The notes under the pieces were generated by a model. The model had not been told where the DNA came from. It ran no database searches and was given only the letters and a program-made list of their open reading frames with translations. The position numbers were made by a program, and so were the translations under genes. From Raphanus sativus (Eukaryota; Streptophyta; Magnoliopsida; Brassicales; Brassicaceae), in NCBI RefSeq assembly GCF_000801105.2, contig NC_079518.1, positions 10,486,106 through 10,550,105 on the forward strand: 64,000 nucleotides of DNA. The letters run 5' to 3'. Positions 34,978-48,005 of the stretch are shown piece by piece (position 1 is the first letter of the stretch; each line of letters opens with the position of its first letter).

Positions 34978-37378
34978 TAGGGATGAAAGAAATCTGGATA
35001 TCCGAGAAATTTGATATCGGATCCAGATCCATGGATTCGATATTCAGATTCTAATCCGTAAAATCTAGATATCTGAATTTTAGATATCTATTTAGAAATT
35101 ATGCTATTTGTGGATATTCAATTTGGATCCATAAAAGTATTTTTAAAATATTTTTTTAAATACTATTTTTTAAAAAAATAATGCATAAATTAGATATTCA
35201 TATAAGATTTATAAATTATATATGTATAATATTATTAAAATTAAAATATAATATTATAAAACTAATTTACGTATACATACTAACATTTCAGATATATTTA
35301 CTAACAGAATTAAAATATAGTATATTGTAAAATCTGTATTTGGATATCCAAACTTAAAAATCAAGATATTAAGATCAAAAGTTTTACCATTCAGTTCTAA
35401 ATCAAGATATCCCAAATCTATACTAATAAAGTTGGTTTTTTTTATCTCCTTGGGGGGGGGGGGGGGAATGCCATGTGACATTCTCCATTTAATAATTAAA
35501 ATCTTTTCTCAACTTTACTTAATGTATTTTGGTGTTAATTGTGATTATGTGTTAGTTTATATCTTGATCTTTTTTTAGATTTCATAACTCTTATGTTACA
35601 TATTTTTTATATACTTTAAACTACTTTTTAATATTTTGTATGTCAAATAAAAATACAAAAATGGAAACTAAAGTTAAATATTTTCAAAAAAATTTAAACA
35701 CAAAATAGATACATATCCAAACTATTACTTTTATGTTTGAAAACATTTAAAAACATTAAATTTAGTTTTTATATATTTATTTTCATAGCTAATATATTAT
35801 TATATAATAAAACTAATTCATTTACTAAACCGCGGTTCACCCACGGTTGATCCAATGATCCAGAGACCCGGTAAATCGTCCGGTTCAATGTCTGGGTCGA
35901 GTGTCAAAACACTGGTTTATAGGGGTTTTTGTATTTGATGTTGACGATGGAGAATGAAGCCTCTACGATTCTCCTTCTTTAACGCAATCGACGTAACCGT
36001 CATATAATCAATCTAGAAATTTCACTCATCTCACTCTAATAATGTTTAGTAATTGATGGCGATTCAAGTCCAAAAGACTAACATTTAGTCTATTGGTATT
36101 GACACATAAACTCTATGGTATCTTTCCATGTTACACTGTGCAAGGAAACCAATAACTTCCCTGATGCATGCTATCCATGTTTACATTTTAAAAACCGTGA
36201 ACATGAATAATATACTCTTAAAACTTAACTAAAAAAAGAATCATTACTTCCAATCTAAAAAAATTAAAAATGTTGTCTGGTTGCTAAAATTATTTAAAAT
36301 TGATGTAAACCACACACCACCCTCACCATTAATTATTTACACCACACTAACCATTTACTGTCAAGACCATTACTAAATGCAACAAGTCAGCAAGCCGGAA
36401 TGTCACAGATAGTTAGAAATTGTCTTTCTCATGATCGTTATAGATGCTAACATCTCATTTACTAATTAACAAATTGACTTTTTACTAGGAAGATTTGGTG
36501 AAATTGTTCAATTCCGGTTAAAATAGAAGTTGTCCATTAAATAGAGGAGTTTAGGAACCATTTATAGTTTTTAGATAAAAAACATATTTAGATTCATATT
36601 AAGATTCATTGATATTCTAAATAAGGGTGGACAAACAAGAATTTTGTTATGAACACACACAAAATCTTCCATTATAACAAAAACTAATATAGAAAATAAT
36701 TTCATGTTTTTTATTTTAAGATACATTTTTTGAGAGACCTTAAAACCAAAGTAACACATACAATTCGCACCTCTATATTTTAAAAGTCAACATGGTAATT
36801 TTAAAAATATATATTAGATACTCACCAATTATTTTACCAAAAATTGACACTTCACCCTTATTTTTTATAAAATTTATAAAATTTGAAACGTATTCCATCT
36901 TTCTATTATTTGAACCAAATATATTAGTAAAAGTTTTATAGTTCATATATAGTTATTTTAATAATTAATATTATAAGTATGTTCTCTATATAAAACATCA
37001 ACTTTGTTTTATGTTTAAATTCCAGCTAAATTAATTTTGTTATGACTATCGGTTCTTTATTCTATTTTTATTAAATTGATTAGTAACAATCACTTATGCT
37101 ATTACACTTTGAACTAAACAACTTCAAATAAAGTAATGCACTACGGTCACTAACCACTATAAAAAAAATCAGAAAGGATCATTTTTAATATATTTTTATT
37201 TCATATTTAACATATTTTATTTGTTATGACCATATAATAATTTATAAATTTATGTAAAAGTATAACATACGAATTCGGCGCGTAGCGCCGGAAAATCACT
37301 AGTATATTATATTTTTTGGAGTAGATCCGGAACGAAATTTGAATTGGATTGGATTTCGGATAATAAGTGTCAGCCTTA
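34978..37378. mobile_element. Old hAT-like MITE, interrupted by a Helitron
   Basis: Outer parts 34978-35416 and 37303-37378, about 515 bp once the Helitron is removed. Ends TAGGGATGAAAG and (inverted) TAAGGCTGACAC are imperfect inverted repeats. Flanks ATAATTGA and ATGATTGG agree at six of eight positions, a decayed 8-bp target duplication. The interior has degenerate 'ggatatcc' repeats. Confidence 0.5.
35417..37302 (+). mobile_element. Non-autonomous Helitron (1.9 kb)
   Basis: Starts TCTATACTAATAAAGTTGG and ends with hairpin GGCGCGTAGCGCC, a short spacer and CTAG (37299-37302). Flanks are A (35416) and T (37303). No Rep/helicase coding. An unbroken G run lies at about 35452-35466. Confidence 0.85.
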
Positions 37379-37789
37379 ATGATTGGATACGCTGACCCTC
37401 TGTGACACTACGTGCAAGAACATATGAGCTATAACATTGTTCCCTACTAGCGTATGATCCAAGCTCTCCATTCTTTGAGGCAAGAGAGTGCCCTTTCAAC
37501 ACCACCAGGAGCGGTGTGGGGGCGGTGAAGAGAGTGGCCCTTTCAAAAATTTAATTATATCCTTAATTAATTCTCCGTTAAAAGGGGTAAAAAATGTTTT
37601 TATAATTACTGCAAAAGGAATTTAATGAGTGGGGTCCACAAACTGAAACGACACGAAAACTTTGGTTTCTCCGTCTTTGTTGGAGAAATGCATTCACGTC
37701 CACTTCTTTTACAGAACAAAAAAAAGAAAGAAAAAAAAATCAAAATTTTAAATGTTAGAAGATCTCTTCTTCTTCTGTCACTCAGATGA
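37379..37789. other. BCA5 promoter and 5' leader
   Basis: No gene seen. The leader is AT/CT-rich. Confidence 0.5.
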
Positions 37790-39702
37790 ATGCTCTTTGT
37801 CCCTTGTTGTCGCATATTCGAAATCCCCAACTTTCCTTTCATGGCATCCTCCTCTCCCACTCACCCCTTCTTCTATCTCTCCCATGATCCTTCTTCTTCC
37901 ACCTCTCTCCTTCATCTTCAAACCCAAATAACGGTATGTGTCATGTCAAGTATCTCCATTTTCTCTTTATCCGTCGGAATTTGATCGTGGGTTTTGTCGT
38001 ATTTCGATTCAGATCTCAGGTTCTAAGGACTTTGAGAAGACCCGTTTGAGAATTCCCGTTTCTTTCAGGTATATCTCTCAGATTTAACGACTTTTCAGTT
38101 TAGAATAATATTAAATCTAACAATATTTTTGTTTTTTTTTTGATGCATTTCGTTAGTAGATTTGTTTTGTGATGTTTCAAAATGGTCTGTGGAGATGTAA
38201 CTGTTATATTCAAGTCCTGACAGTACTGTTTGGTTCTTTTTATGGTTTTTACAGGAAAAAAGCTGCCAACTTGCAAATGATGGCATCAGGGAAGACACCT
38301 GGACTGACTCAGGAAGCTACAATTGACAGAGAAGATAACGCTGACGTGTTCGACGACATGAAACAGCGGTTCCTCGCCTTTAAGAAGCAAAAGTACATGT
38401 AAGTGTCAAACAGAGAACCTTATTTCTTAAGTCTTTTTGCTTCTTAATATATATATGGTTTATGGAGGATTTGGTTGGCAGGGATAACTTGGAACATTTC
38501 AAAAAACTGGCAGATGCTCAAGCTCCAAAGGTAGCTTTAAAAAGTTTATTTATTGTTTGTTGATGATGGTTGGCTTGAGATTAGATTATCTTGTTGTGGA
38601 GGAAGGGAATGGTTGCTAACACTTGAAAGCAACAGTTTCTGGTGATTGCTTGTGCAGACTCTAGGGTTTGTCCTTCAGCCATACTGGGATTCCAACCTGG
38701 TGATGCATTCACTGTTCGTAACATTGCAAACTTAGTTCCCTCATATGAGGTACACAATCTAGTGCATGTCTTTTTGTTTTACGGGCTAGTACATATTTTG
38801 ATATAATTGCAATTTGTCTGTTGTAGTCTGGACCTACTGAAACAAAAGCTGCTCTGGAGTTCTCTGTGAATACTCTTAAGGTAAGCATCTCATCTCTTCA
38901 ATAATATTAAGATACATACACCCTTTCTAATAAAACATATGTTTGAAAACAAATCTCTGTTTCAACTTGTTATAAGTAAGAGCATTTGTTTTTAAGAAAC
39001 CTTCTATAGATTAGAATCTTAACAAATTTCAGTTGTCCACTGTTTAGACTGTTCAGGGTTCTGTTCCTTTCATGAAATTAGCTCTCTAAAGATTTAGAGT
39101 TTTTGATTCACTTGTGGGATTGATCTATTAAAATTGTATAGGTGGAGAACATCTTAATTATTGGTCATAGCCGGTGTGGAGGAATTCAAGCTTTGATGGG
39201 TATGCAAGACGAAGGAGATCCCAGGTTTCTTTTTAATCACCTCTTTTAATCAAAACTATCCAGGGAAAAAACATTTTATTAATTTTTGATCTTCACCTTA
39301 TTGTATTTTCCTATAAACAGAAGTTTCATACATAACTGGGTGATTGTGGGAAAAAAGGCAAAGGAAAGCACAAAAGCTGTTGCTTCAAACCTCAATTTTG
39401 ATCATCAGTGCCAACATTGTGAAAAGGTGATGTCTTTTTAATAAATCAGTGGAACTTTATGATAATCATGTAACTTATATATATAATGTATAAGAGTGCA
39501 GGCGTCGATAAATCATTCATTAGAAAGGCTGCTTGGTTATCCTTGGATAGAAGAGAAAGTGCGGAAAGGATTACTGTCTCTCCATGGTGGATACTATGAT
39601 TTTGTAAACTGTACATTTGAGAAATGGACTGTAGATTATGGTGAAAGCAGAGGCAAGAAAGAAGGCAGTGGGATTGCTGTTAAAAACCGGTCTGTTTGGT
39701 GA
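37790..39702 (+). CDS. BCA5: Beta-carbonic anhydrase 5, plastid
   Basis: Zinc enzyme interconverting CO2 and bicarbonate. Nine exons join in frame: 37790-37933, 38013-38068, 38255-38398, 38482-38530, 38636-38749, 38827-38880, 39142-39224, 39321-39426, 39502-39702, giving 316 aa. The first 60 residues are Ser/His/Pro-rich, fitting a transit peptide; ATG 37841 (MASSSP) is an alternative start. Zinc and catalytic residues are present: Cys137, Asp139, Arg141 (CADSR), His196 and Cys199 (GHSRCGG). The C-terminus ([19 protein letters not shown]) matches the family. The splice site after 38398 interrupts a Met codon (AT|G). Corresponds to At4g33580. No damage seen. Confidence 0.93.
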
Positions 39703-40039
39703 TGATGACTTATGACCATCTCCTAGGACTGTCTTTCATAATTTTGAGACTCCATTTTCTTGGAATGAGATCAAGCTTACGTGTTTTATTTGTTGCAGCT
39801 GTGTGTTGAAACTTTGGGTGATTCCTACAGAGACTCACGTTTGTTTCTTCTTTTGATTTTCTTGATATAATCATCTTTGTCCACTGTAGTGGGGATAAGA
39901 TGCTTACAGTCAGTACTCAATACATTTGCCACTCATTTATAATTTTATTGTATGGTTGGATATACAGTCAATACTCATCGCTCCTAAAGCCACCAATACA
40001 GCATATATTAAGTTAGCTTAGGTTGATATTTAATATATA
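39703..40039. other. BCA5 3' flank
   Basis: 3' UTR and intergenic DNA up to the first Helitron end. Confidence 0.5.
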
Positions 40040-40392
40040 CTAGATCTTGACCCGCCCTTTTAAAGGGCGGGTATGTTTTCTTCGACAAATTTATTTTTGT
40101 AACAAATGTGTTTCAACATAAAATGTATATCAAGTCTCTTAATGATTTTTGTTAGGAGTTATTTTTTTTTAGATTTATGTTCGTTTTCATCTATAAAAAT
40201 GTTAGTATTGTGAAATAATATTTTTTATTGGAAACTACATTAAGAAATTAAAGTTAAAATTATTTTCAGTAAAAGTAATTTGTACAATTACTTGTAAAAT
40301 TATACAAAAGTCTAAATAAATTGTAATATTATTTAGATTAATAATGGCTATTGATATGATCCACTGTATTCATAATCAGGCTTTTAAATGAA
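40040..40392 (-). mobile_element. Helitron 3' end (outer)
   Basis: CTAG at 40040-40043, then (plus strand) a perfect hairpin with arms CCCGCCCTTT and AAAGGGCGGG at about 40052-40072. This is a minus-strand Helitron 3' terminus. Its 5' end is not obvious, because a second 3' end begins at 40393. Confidence 0.7.
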
Positions 40393-42490
40393 CTAGGGTC
40401 GGCCCGCCCTACGGGCGGGATGTTAATTCAAAAATAATTGAAATAGTTAGAGTAAATATTTAATATAATCTTTTACTAACTTAAAATATAAATATTAGTT
40501 TAATTCTGTATTTGTTTTTATTTTTTGAAGTCTAAATAAACTCTGTTATCTTGATAATTAGATATGTGTTCTTTACTCCGGGTGATTCTACACTAAATTT
40601 AAAAACTGCTAAATTCCCATTGAATTTATTGTTGACATTTAAATATTTATAATATAATACAAATGATTACAAAGAGATACGGAAGATATATTTGCATTAT
40701 ATATATATTGTTTATAGTAAAAAATATACCATATAAAACTAAACTAATTATTTAGATTTTGAATTTAATAGGTGCATTGTATTTTTAATAACAATTATAG
40801 TTTACTGGAAAGTTTATACTATTTGAATTTTTATTAAATATTGTTCATATTTTACCTTAATTCTAAGTTATGAGGTAAATAATTCAAGTTATGTGGTAAA
40901 TAATAATTTACCTTAGTTCAAATTATTTAGCTCAGCAATTGTTAAATGCTTAACAAACCTTGGTAGTAAATATAATAGTAAAGGACCTAGCAACCAAATA
41001 GAATTGAGAATGTGTTGTTCAACCAACCTTAGTAGTAAATATAATAGTATTGATAGAGTTGAGAACGTGTTGTTCAGCTCAGAAAGAGTTACTGGTACAA
41101 ATTTTCGTACAAAGTTGTAGAGTTGCTACCATCATCAGATCCACATGTTTAAGAACAAAGTCCACATTATTTCTTAGACATCACATGCTATGCAGGAAGA
41201 AACACCTCGCTGGAGCTTCTTGGAGCACTTGGAGAAGGGAATGTAACACCAGCCGTTGTAAGTCTAAACAACCGTCAACTGTCTGTGATTCATGAATAAA
41301 AATCTAGGGAAAAAAATAATTAGTGGCAAAACAATTTACTGGTCATGAAATTTGAAGATTTGTGTCACACCTGAGGCTGTGATTTGATGACATAACCATT
41401 GAGTTCAGTGGTGGTTAGGGTCTGTACTTCTTGTGCTCAAGATACTTTGGTGTTATTGTGGAGTCATCTGTGCCATTACCCACCAATGTATGGTAGTTTT
41501 GAGTTTTTGGAAAAATTAGTAATGAGAACAGAAATATATTGAAGGTGATGGATTAATAAAATAAAGATGCATACTTGGAGGAGTAAAAAAGATAATGTTT
41601 TGCAGTATATATGTAACCAATGAGATGGAACTTCTCACTCACCTTTCTGGTGTCCCAGAAGAGTACGAAAATCCGTCGCTCCGAACTTCATTGGAGAAGT
41701 TGCGCCACCGAGTACTTGGCCACTAACAAAATTCAATCTTAAAGAAATCAAAACAGGTTTAATAACAAATAATCCTAAACAATTAAAAATAGAGTAGAAA
41801 GAAGAAGAAGCACAAACCATCTGTATCGAGGAGCTAGAGGCGTCTCTGTGTATACCTATTATGGAGGTTGTTAACCATCTATGTCGTGACGGAGTGGCGC
41901 TCTTCGAGCTCGGAGATAGATACGGATGCAAACTTAGCCTTCTCCCCCACCGATCAAAATAATGGATTTGGTGGATTTGCGTGGGGGAAAAGTGGAGTGT
42001 GACTGCTCAGGTTTTGATAAATATGAATCTATGCGCAGATGTGTTCAAAGACAACATGAACATGACTTATTAGAATGTAATCAATTAGTATGAGATACGA
42101 AGAGAGGATGAGTTCAAAGAGAGGGATCTCACACATATTTAAACCGAACCCACGGAGTGAATCAATGGGATTGAAGACGAAGGCATTAATCAGACAGTTT
42201 CAGTCTTGAGAAGGATCGCAACCGTCACCGCTACCAGCCGCACGAAGATGAGATACGAACTCTGTGTGTCGCAGACGCCATATTAGGGAGATCATTCATT
42301 TTCTGGCTGAATAATATCACAGTAAGGGCCCAATCAATCAATAAACGAACAAAGCCCATAATGTCTTTAAATTAAATGAAACGCTGCGCTCAAAAGAAGA
42401 AGACACGTGTCGCGCCCACATAAACTGAATTTGTGACATGGATGCTGACGTGTCAGCAGGAGAGAGCCAACTTTCTTTTATAATAATAGA
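40393..42490 (-). mobile_element. Non-autonomous Helitron (2.1 kb)
   Basis: 3' end CTAG at 40393-40396 with hairpin CCCGCCCTACGGGCGGG. The 5' end, read on the minus strand, is TCTATTATTATAAAAGAAAG, ending at 42490, with T at 42491. The interior contains short unrecognised coding-like pieces (for example 41635-41931 minus) but no Rep/helicase. The region near the 5' end resembles the one at 50810-50926 in style (ACGTGTCAGC-type phrases). Confidence 0.75.
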
Positions 42491-42623
42491 TACTGCATGC
42501 ATAGAAGAAAGAAGCCTATATATCATTTTTTTATTTGGTTACTGGTTGGGGCTACTTTGATAATGTTATTATTTTCATGTGCAACTTAGTCAACTTATGT
42601 TACAATATTTATATTCATATTAA

Positions 42624-43603
42624 TCTATACTATTAAAGCAGAATCTTTAATAGGATTCTACCATTTATTTTATCAGATATTTACAATGTTGTGCCATCCA
42701 TAAATTTTTGTTTCATATAATTAATTAATATTGCATAAAACATTTAACTCAATAGAGGAATATTCATAAGCAAAACATTTTTTTTACGTGTGTATATTCT
42801 TTAATTACCTATGTTATAACTAATTACTGCATTATAAAGTCACATTTAGATCAACCATCGTTATGCTTTTTAAAAATTGAAACACTCATAATTTAATATA
42901 ATATTTTTTATCTTTCATGTATAACAATTAGTTATTATAGGCATAGTATGAAATAACATATTATTTTGTATACATATTATTTGACACTGTATCTACACGG
43001 ATGTTAGATATTACTTTTAAATGAATTATATTTTCTTTCATTTAATTAGCTGAATTATTTAAAATGTAAGAAAATTATACTACTATGAAAATATACTTTC
43101 ATGTATACATTCAGATTGTTTTTATATTAAACTTGGTCACAAAACATTTTGATCATTCAAAATAAAATAATTTAAAAGAGACTCCTACATATTAATTCTA
43201 AGATTGCATTTCAATAAAAGTATTTAAAATATTTTGTTTCAATATATATATATATATATATATATAAACTAAGTGAATTCATGATTTAAAAGGTAGAAGA
43301 CAGATTGAAACAACATTTTAATACAACTTTTATCACAAATATATATATATATAAATAAAAGTATAAGAATAAACTAAAATCAATGCAAAACATTTTAAAT
43401 AAATAAATACTTATAATACAGTTTTGAATAATTTTATAAATTTTAGTTCACCTAAGAAAAACAAGCATAATAAATTGTACAAATAATTTTTATAACTAAA
43501 TAAAAACCTAAAATAAATAAATTATATAAATTATAATTTTTTACATGAAAATATTTAAACTAAAAATTAATCCCGCGCTTTTAAAGCACGGATCAAAATC
43601 TAG
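42624..43603 (+). mobile_element. Non-autonomous Helitron (1.0 kb)
   Basis: 5' end TCTATACTATTAAAGCAG with A at 42623. 3' end has hairpin CCGCGCTTTTAAAGCACGG (about 43572-43591) and CTAG at 43600-43603. It contains a short (TA)n run near 43242-43266. Confidence 0.82.
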
Positions 43604-43660
43604 TCTATACTATTAAAAAATAAACATTTTTAAAAAATCTACTTATAAAAAGTTACTGCT
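43604..43660 (+). mobile_element. Second Helitron 5' end directly abutting the previous 3' end
   Basis: TCTATACTATTAAAAAATAA begins exactly one base after CTAG at 43603. It matches Helitron 5' ends. No forward 3' end follows in the window, so only its left terminus can be placed. Confidence 0.6.
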
Positions 43661-43822
43661 TTTTCATTAAGTGATAGTATCTTGGTTTTACTTTAAATTT
43701 CTCTAACTGTAGAATAGTACTAATACTCTTACCGTTTCATATACATTTAATAGTGTAACACGTTAATTAAATACTTTTGAAAATATGTTCACATGGTATC
43801 AATGACTTCTGTTCCCGTAAGT

Positions 43823-43948
43823 AAAAAAAGTCAACCTATTCACCATTAATTATTTATACTACATAACCAAAGTTTTTTTTTTGTAACACCAAAACAAAAC
43901 TTTGGTTATGTAGTATAAATAATTAATGGTGAATAGGTAGACTTTTTT
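43823..43948. repeat. Long near-perfect inverted repeat (hairpin)
   Basis: Arms about 43823-43880 and 43891-43948 pair over more than 50 bp with very few mismatches (core ACCATTAATTATTTATAC and its complement), with a loop of about 10-20 nt. Just downstream, 'tagcttagaggaatagata' is repeated directly at about 43955 and 44003. Confidence 0.85.
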
Positions 43949-45568
43949 GATTAGCTTAGAGGAATAGATAATTTTTTGATTAGGTTTAGTGCCCACATGG
44001 AGTAGCTTAGAGGAATAGATAATTTTTTCCTCTGTTGGTTTGTACATAAGCATTCTTTTTCATGATGATCAATAAATTTAAAATTTCATCAAAAAAAAAG
44101 TTTATAATTACATTTTTGATTTTTCAACACATATACTCATTCGTTCTCTTTCTGTTGACACAAAATTTTCAGCAAAAAATATCCACATGAACTACAGCTC
44201 ACGAATAAATATTTATGCCACATTGTATCTATATTAATAAATCATTGAAGTTTGATGCTACAACATAAAAATTTATAGGAGACTAACCCGGTACTTTAAC
44301 ATAAAAATTTATACGACTTCAAATGATAAAGGTGCATGATTCTTTTTTTTTTTTTTTATAAGGTGCATGAATCATGATTCTTATAATGCATGATTTACTT
44401 AGTACTTCGAAAATGTTATCAACATATTATGATTCCCTAGGCTGCACGAAACTATATACTCTATATAATGTCAAACTTACACATATCTATACTTTGTGAA
44501 TTTTGGATATTTATTATAATTTAAAAATGTAAATTTGGCAACATTTAATATATTTCCTATTTTCTCAACCTAACAACTCTAAAATATTCTTATAATTTTA
44601 TGCCGTTTTATTCATTAAAAATATCTAAGTCAAATAATTTGTTCAAAATATTCAAGTATTATAATAAATCATTTTCTAGATTTTGCATAAGATACTTACC
44701 AACAATTGTAAAATACGAAAAATTCTTCATCGAAGGTGATACTATATTTACATTCAAATATATTGACTCAGTTATAACAAATAGATGCATAAATTAATTT
44801 ATGAAATTTGAAAAAATATTTGATTGGCAGCGATTTATTAAGAATTGTACATCAAATTTATTTTTAAAATGTATTAAGAAGAATTCATAAATAAACAAAG
44901 ATCTCAGTTTTGTTTTATGGCATATATACTTAAGGAAAACTTTCCTATTATATAGGTAACAATTAATCATTTAATGGCCATTTTAAATGAATATATATTT
45001 AGCAATTTGAAAGCCTTTAACTATCTTAACTTATATTAAATGAAATAGTTATAAATAAAATTATATTTAATTTAGGTGATCAGTAATTATACTTTTAATG
45101 AAATACTAATTTTTTTTCAAATATGCTATTACTATTTCTAAGAGAACTAAACACTCATTGACGGCAAAACATCCATCAAGTTTTTTACTTTTTCGGGTTA
45201 TATAACTAAAACTATATATTTAACACTACAAATTAAATCGGGTTATGAATATAATCACCAACTATTTATTTTTGCAGTTTGTTTTTTTAGAAAGAAGCAA
45301 ATAAGGCTTATGGACGTACAAATCAAATCGGCCTTATGGGTTTAATCCCCATACATTTTAACCAATGGATATTTATGCAAATTATAATGGTATGGATACC
45401 AATTTTCAAAAAAAAGAAAAAATACACGATTACATACAATTTCTATGGTATGTATGATTACCATTGATTTTTTTGTTGTTACCTTAATTTACACGTACTT
45501 TTAATTTAATTTCAAGAAAATTTTAAACCAAGAGAATATCCTATACCATATATCATTTTTATGTATAA
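43949..45568. other. AT-rich, TE-derived, no gene
   Basis: No gene or complete element recognised. Confidence 0.5.
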
Positions 45569-47350
45569 CTAGATGCGATGTCCGCGCTACGCGCGGAAAA
45601 TGTTTGATGTTTAATGGTTTACGATGAAAAATGGTGAAAATATAATTTTTTGGTCAGTTTAACTAATTTTTCATGGATGAGTCAAGGAAAAAAATAATTT
45701 TACATGGAATTTTTTTTTGTATCCATAACTAATTATATATTATTTAAAATTTATTTAAAGCTTTTCTTTGATTTTTGAAACAATATATTTTAATTAGAAT
45801 ACTTAGAAAATTATAAAGTTTAACAACATTATGGCTCTACACACAACCAAAATCAGTCGGGTAAGGTACACACATAAATATATGAACATAAATATAGATA
45901 CACATCTTTTAATTAGAATAACATACAAATGCGAACAATACATATTTTAGTTAATAAATTATATTGTATGTTTTTCTTAAGCTGGATTAATCTTTGTGAA
46001 TACTAATACAAACGCGAAGAATATCTAAACTTCATCATAAATAAATAAATGCGAAGAATAATTAAGTTCTCTAATACGTAATAACACATTTTAAAATACT
46101 GTTTTAGATTTATGTCAACATTTTGAAATCGAGTACGAAATACTGATATTAGGAAATAAACCATTTCTTTACTATGTCTGATGGTGCAATATTAAATTTA
46201 ATTTTAAAATTTAGTAATTTATAAGATAACATGAATTTGAAGTGTGTAAAATGTAATATTATGTAAGGGTGCTCATATTTTACTTTAGTGAAATTATATC
46301 TTGTTTTGTTTTAAAATCCGGTGTTATTTTTTATAGTTTGGTTCTAATATATTTTTGATAATATCATAATAAATAAGTTTTTACTTTAGTGTTGAACTTC
46401 CTAAAGATGATGTAAGACTTTGGATCCAACGTTTGTTAATTAAATGCATGAATGAATAGTGTGCGAATAGATGATTGAATCAAAATAAGATGTACGATAT
46501 TGGATGAATAAAAAATAGGAAGCCATTAATGAATATATAAAAGGTGAAATAAACTAATTTATTAAACTATACAAATCTTAAAAAAAAAATTCTACTGTTC
46601 CAACATTATTAGGTTAGAATTTTTACAGTAGATAAGTAGTATAATAGAGAGACACGTTCAAAACAAATTATCACTGAAACGGGTACCAAAAGACATTTGG
46701 GAACTTTTGCATGACGTATTTTTCTAATTTTGGAACCTCCTCTCTACCGAAAATATACCAAAGGGTTCCTTCGTTAGCTGCGCACCGGATTTTATATAAT
46801 AATATATATATTTTAATAATATCAAAATTGTTTTTTGTGGTTGTAGTGATTTTTGGCAAATATATGAAGATATTTCAATTTTATTTTACTTTGTCTATCA
46901 GTTTTTGAACTTATTTTAAAAATAAGCAAAAGTTGAATATATGCATTAAAAAGAAACATGACACAACCAATATTTGCGACTACACCAGGATTTCTGAGTA
47001 TTATGGTTGAAGATTAAAACATGGCCGAGCAAACCATAAGTTATTTTTTGGAAAAGAAAAAACAAAAATATATTTGAGCTTCAGTAAGATAGTAGACTAA
47101 GTAGACATGTAAATTAACACGGCTTTGTATTTGGAAAAAACATTGCAAAGAAACAGAAAAATAGTAGTGGCATGCCGATTGAGTTTTAAAAAAAAAATGT
47201 AAAAACGTATTTGAGTTATGGTTAAAGTTTAAAACCTGGTCGAGCAAACCATATGTTTATTTTTTTAGAAAAGAAAAACAACATTATAATTATTAAGCTC
47301 TAGAGAAATAGTATACAAATGAAAGCAACATGTCTCTATAGAAGTATAGA
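45569..47350 (-). mobile_element. Non-autonomous Helitron
   Basis: 3' end CTAG at 45569-45572 with hairpin TCCGCGCTACGCGCGGA. 5' end (minus strand) TCTATACTTCTATAGAGAC ending at 47350, with T at 47351. A phrase containing 'cgagcaaaccata' occurs twice near the 5' end (about 47025 and 47240). The same 3' end could instead belong to a longer element ending at 50926. Confidence 0.65.
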
Positions 47351-47783
47351 TTAAGTATTTATTAATAGCTAAGATGCAAACATGGTTGATCAAAAAAAAA
47401 TAGCTAAGATGCAAACTGGTTCAACGAAAAAAGTTTTGAGAATATTTGGGAAAAAACATTGCAATGAAACTAAAGAGAAATAGTTGCTCCACGTGATTGC
47501 GCTATGTGGCTCTTTTTGGGGGTGTTTCCTGCAACTTGAACCTGGTCTTCCCCTGGATTTCTCCCCTCACAGTTGTGCAGTGCAGCTGTTGTTGTTCCAC
47601 CGGATGGGGGTGACTTGTTTGAGGGGATTCTATCAATCTCTTACTCTGCTCATCACCACTTAACCTAAATTCAGACACTAAACATGTATCAAAAATTGAA
47701 ACTTGTAATCATGCTGGAGCAGAACAAACCTACATTCAGACACTAAAACAAAACCTTGTCGTATATCTTGCTTTTGAAGATCT

Positions 47784-48005
47784 TCAAAGACTTTCTCGAA
47801 AATCATTTCTTTCCGCCGTGGCTAACCTCCGAAAGGCTTCGGCTGCTGCTTTCCTCGCCGCCCAATCTTCACTACTCAAGAAGCTAACTAAGCAATCCAC
47901 TAGCCAGTTCAATCCACAGGAGCTCACTGTAGCTCCACCAGCACCAATCATGCTTCCGCTCAAAACCATTCCCACCGACTTCGCCTTAAAAGAATTACAC
48001 TTCAC
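47784..48005 (-). pseudogene. TORTIFOLIA1/SPIRAL2-like gene fragment
   Basis: About 73 codons matching the HEAT-repeat region of plant microtubule-associated TOR1/SPR2-like proteins (KCNSFKAKSVGMVLSG, IGAGGA, LVDCLVSFLSSEDWAARKAA). Upstream and downstream exons are missing and there is no in-frame ATG start. Most simply an exon captured by a Helitron. Confidence 0.7.

Noticed and set aside
35452..35466. Unbroken G run as a G-quadruplex
   Set aside because: Single homopolymer run inside a Helitron; may be a sequencing-length artefact.
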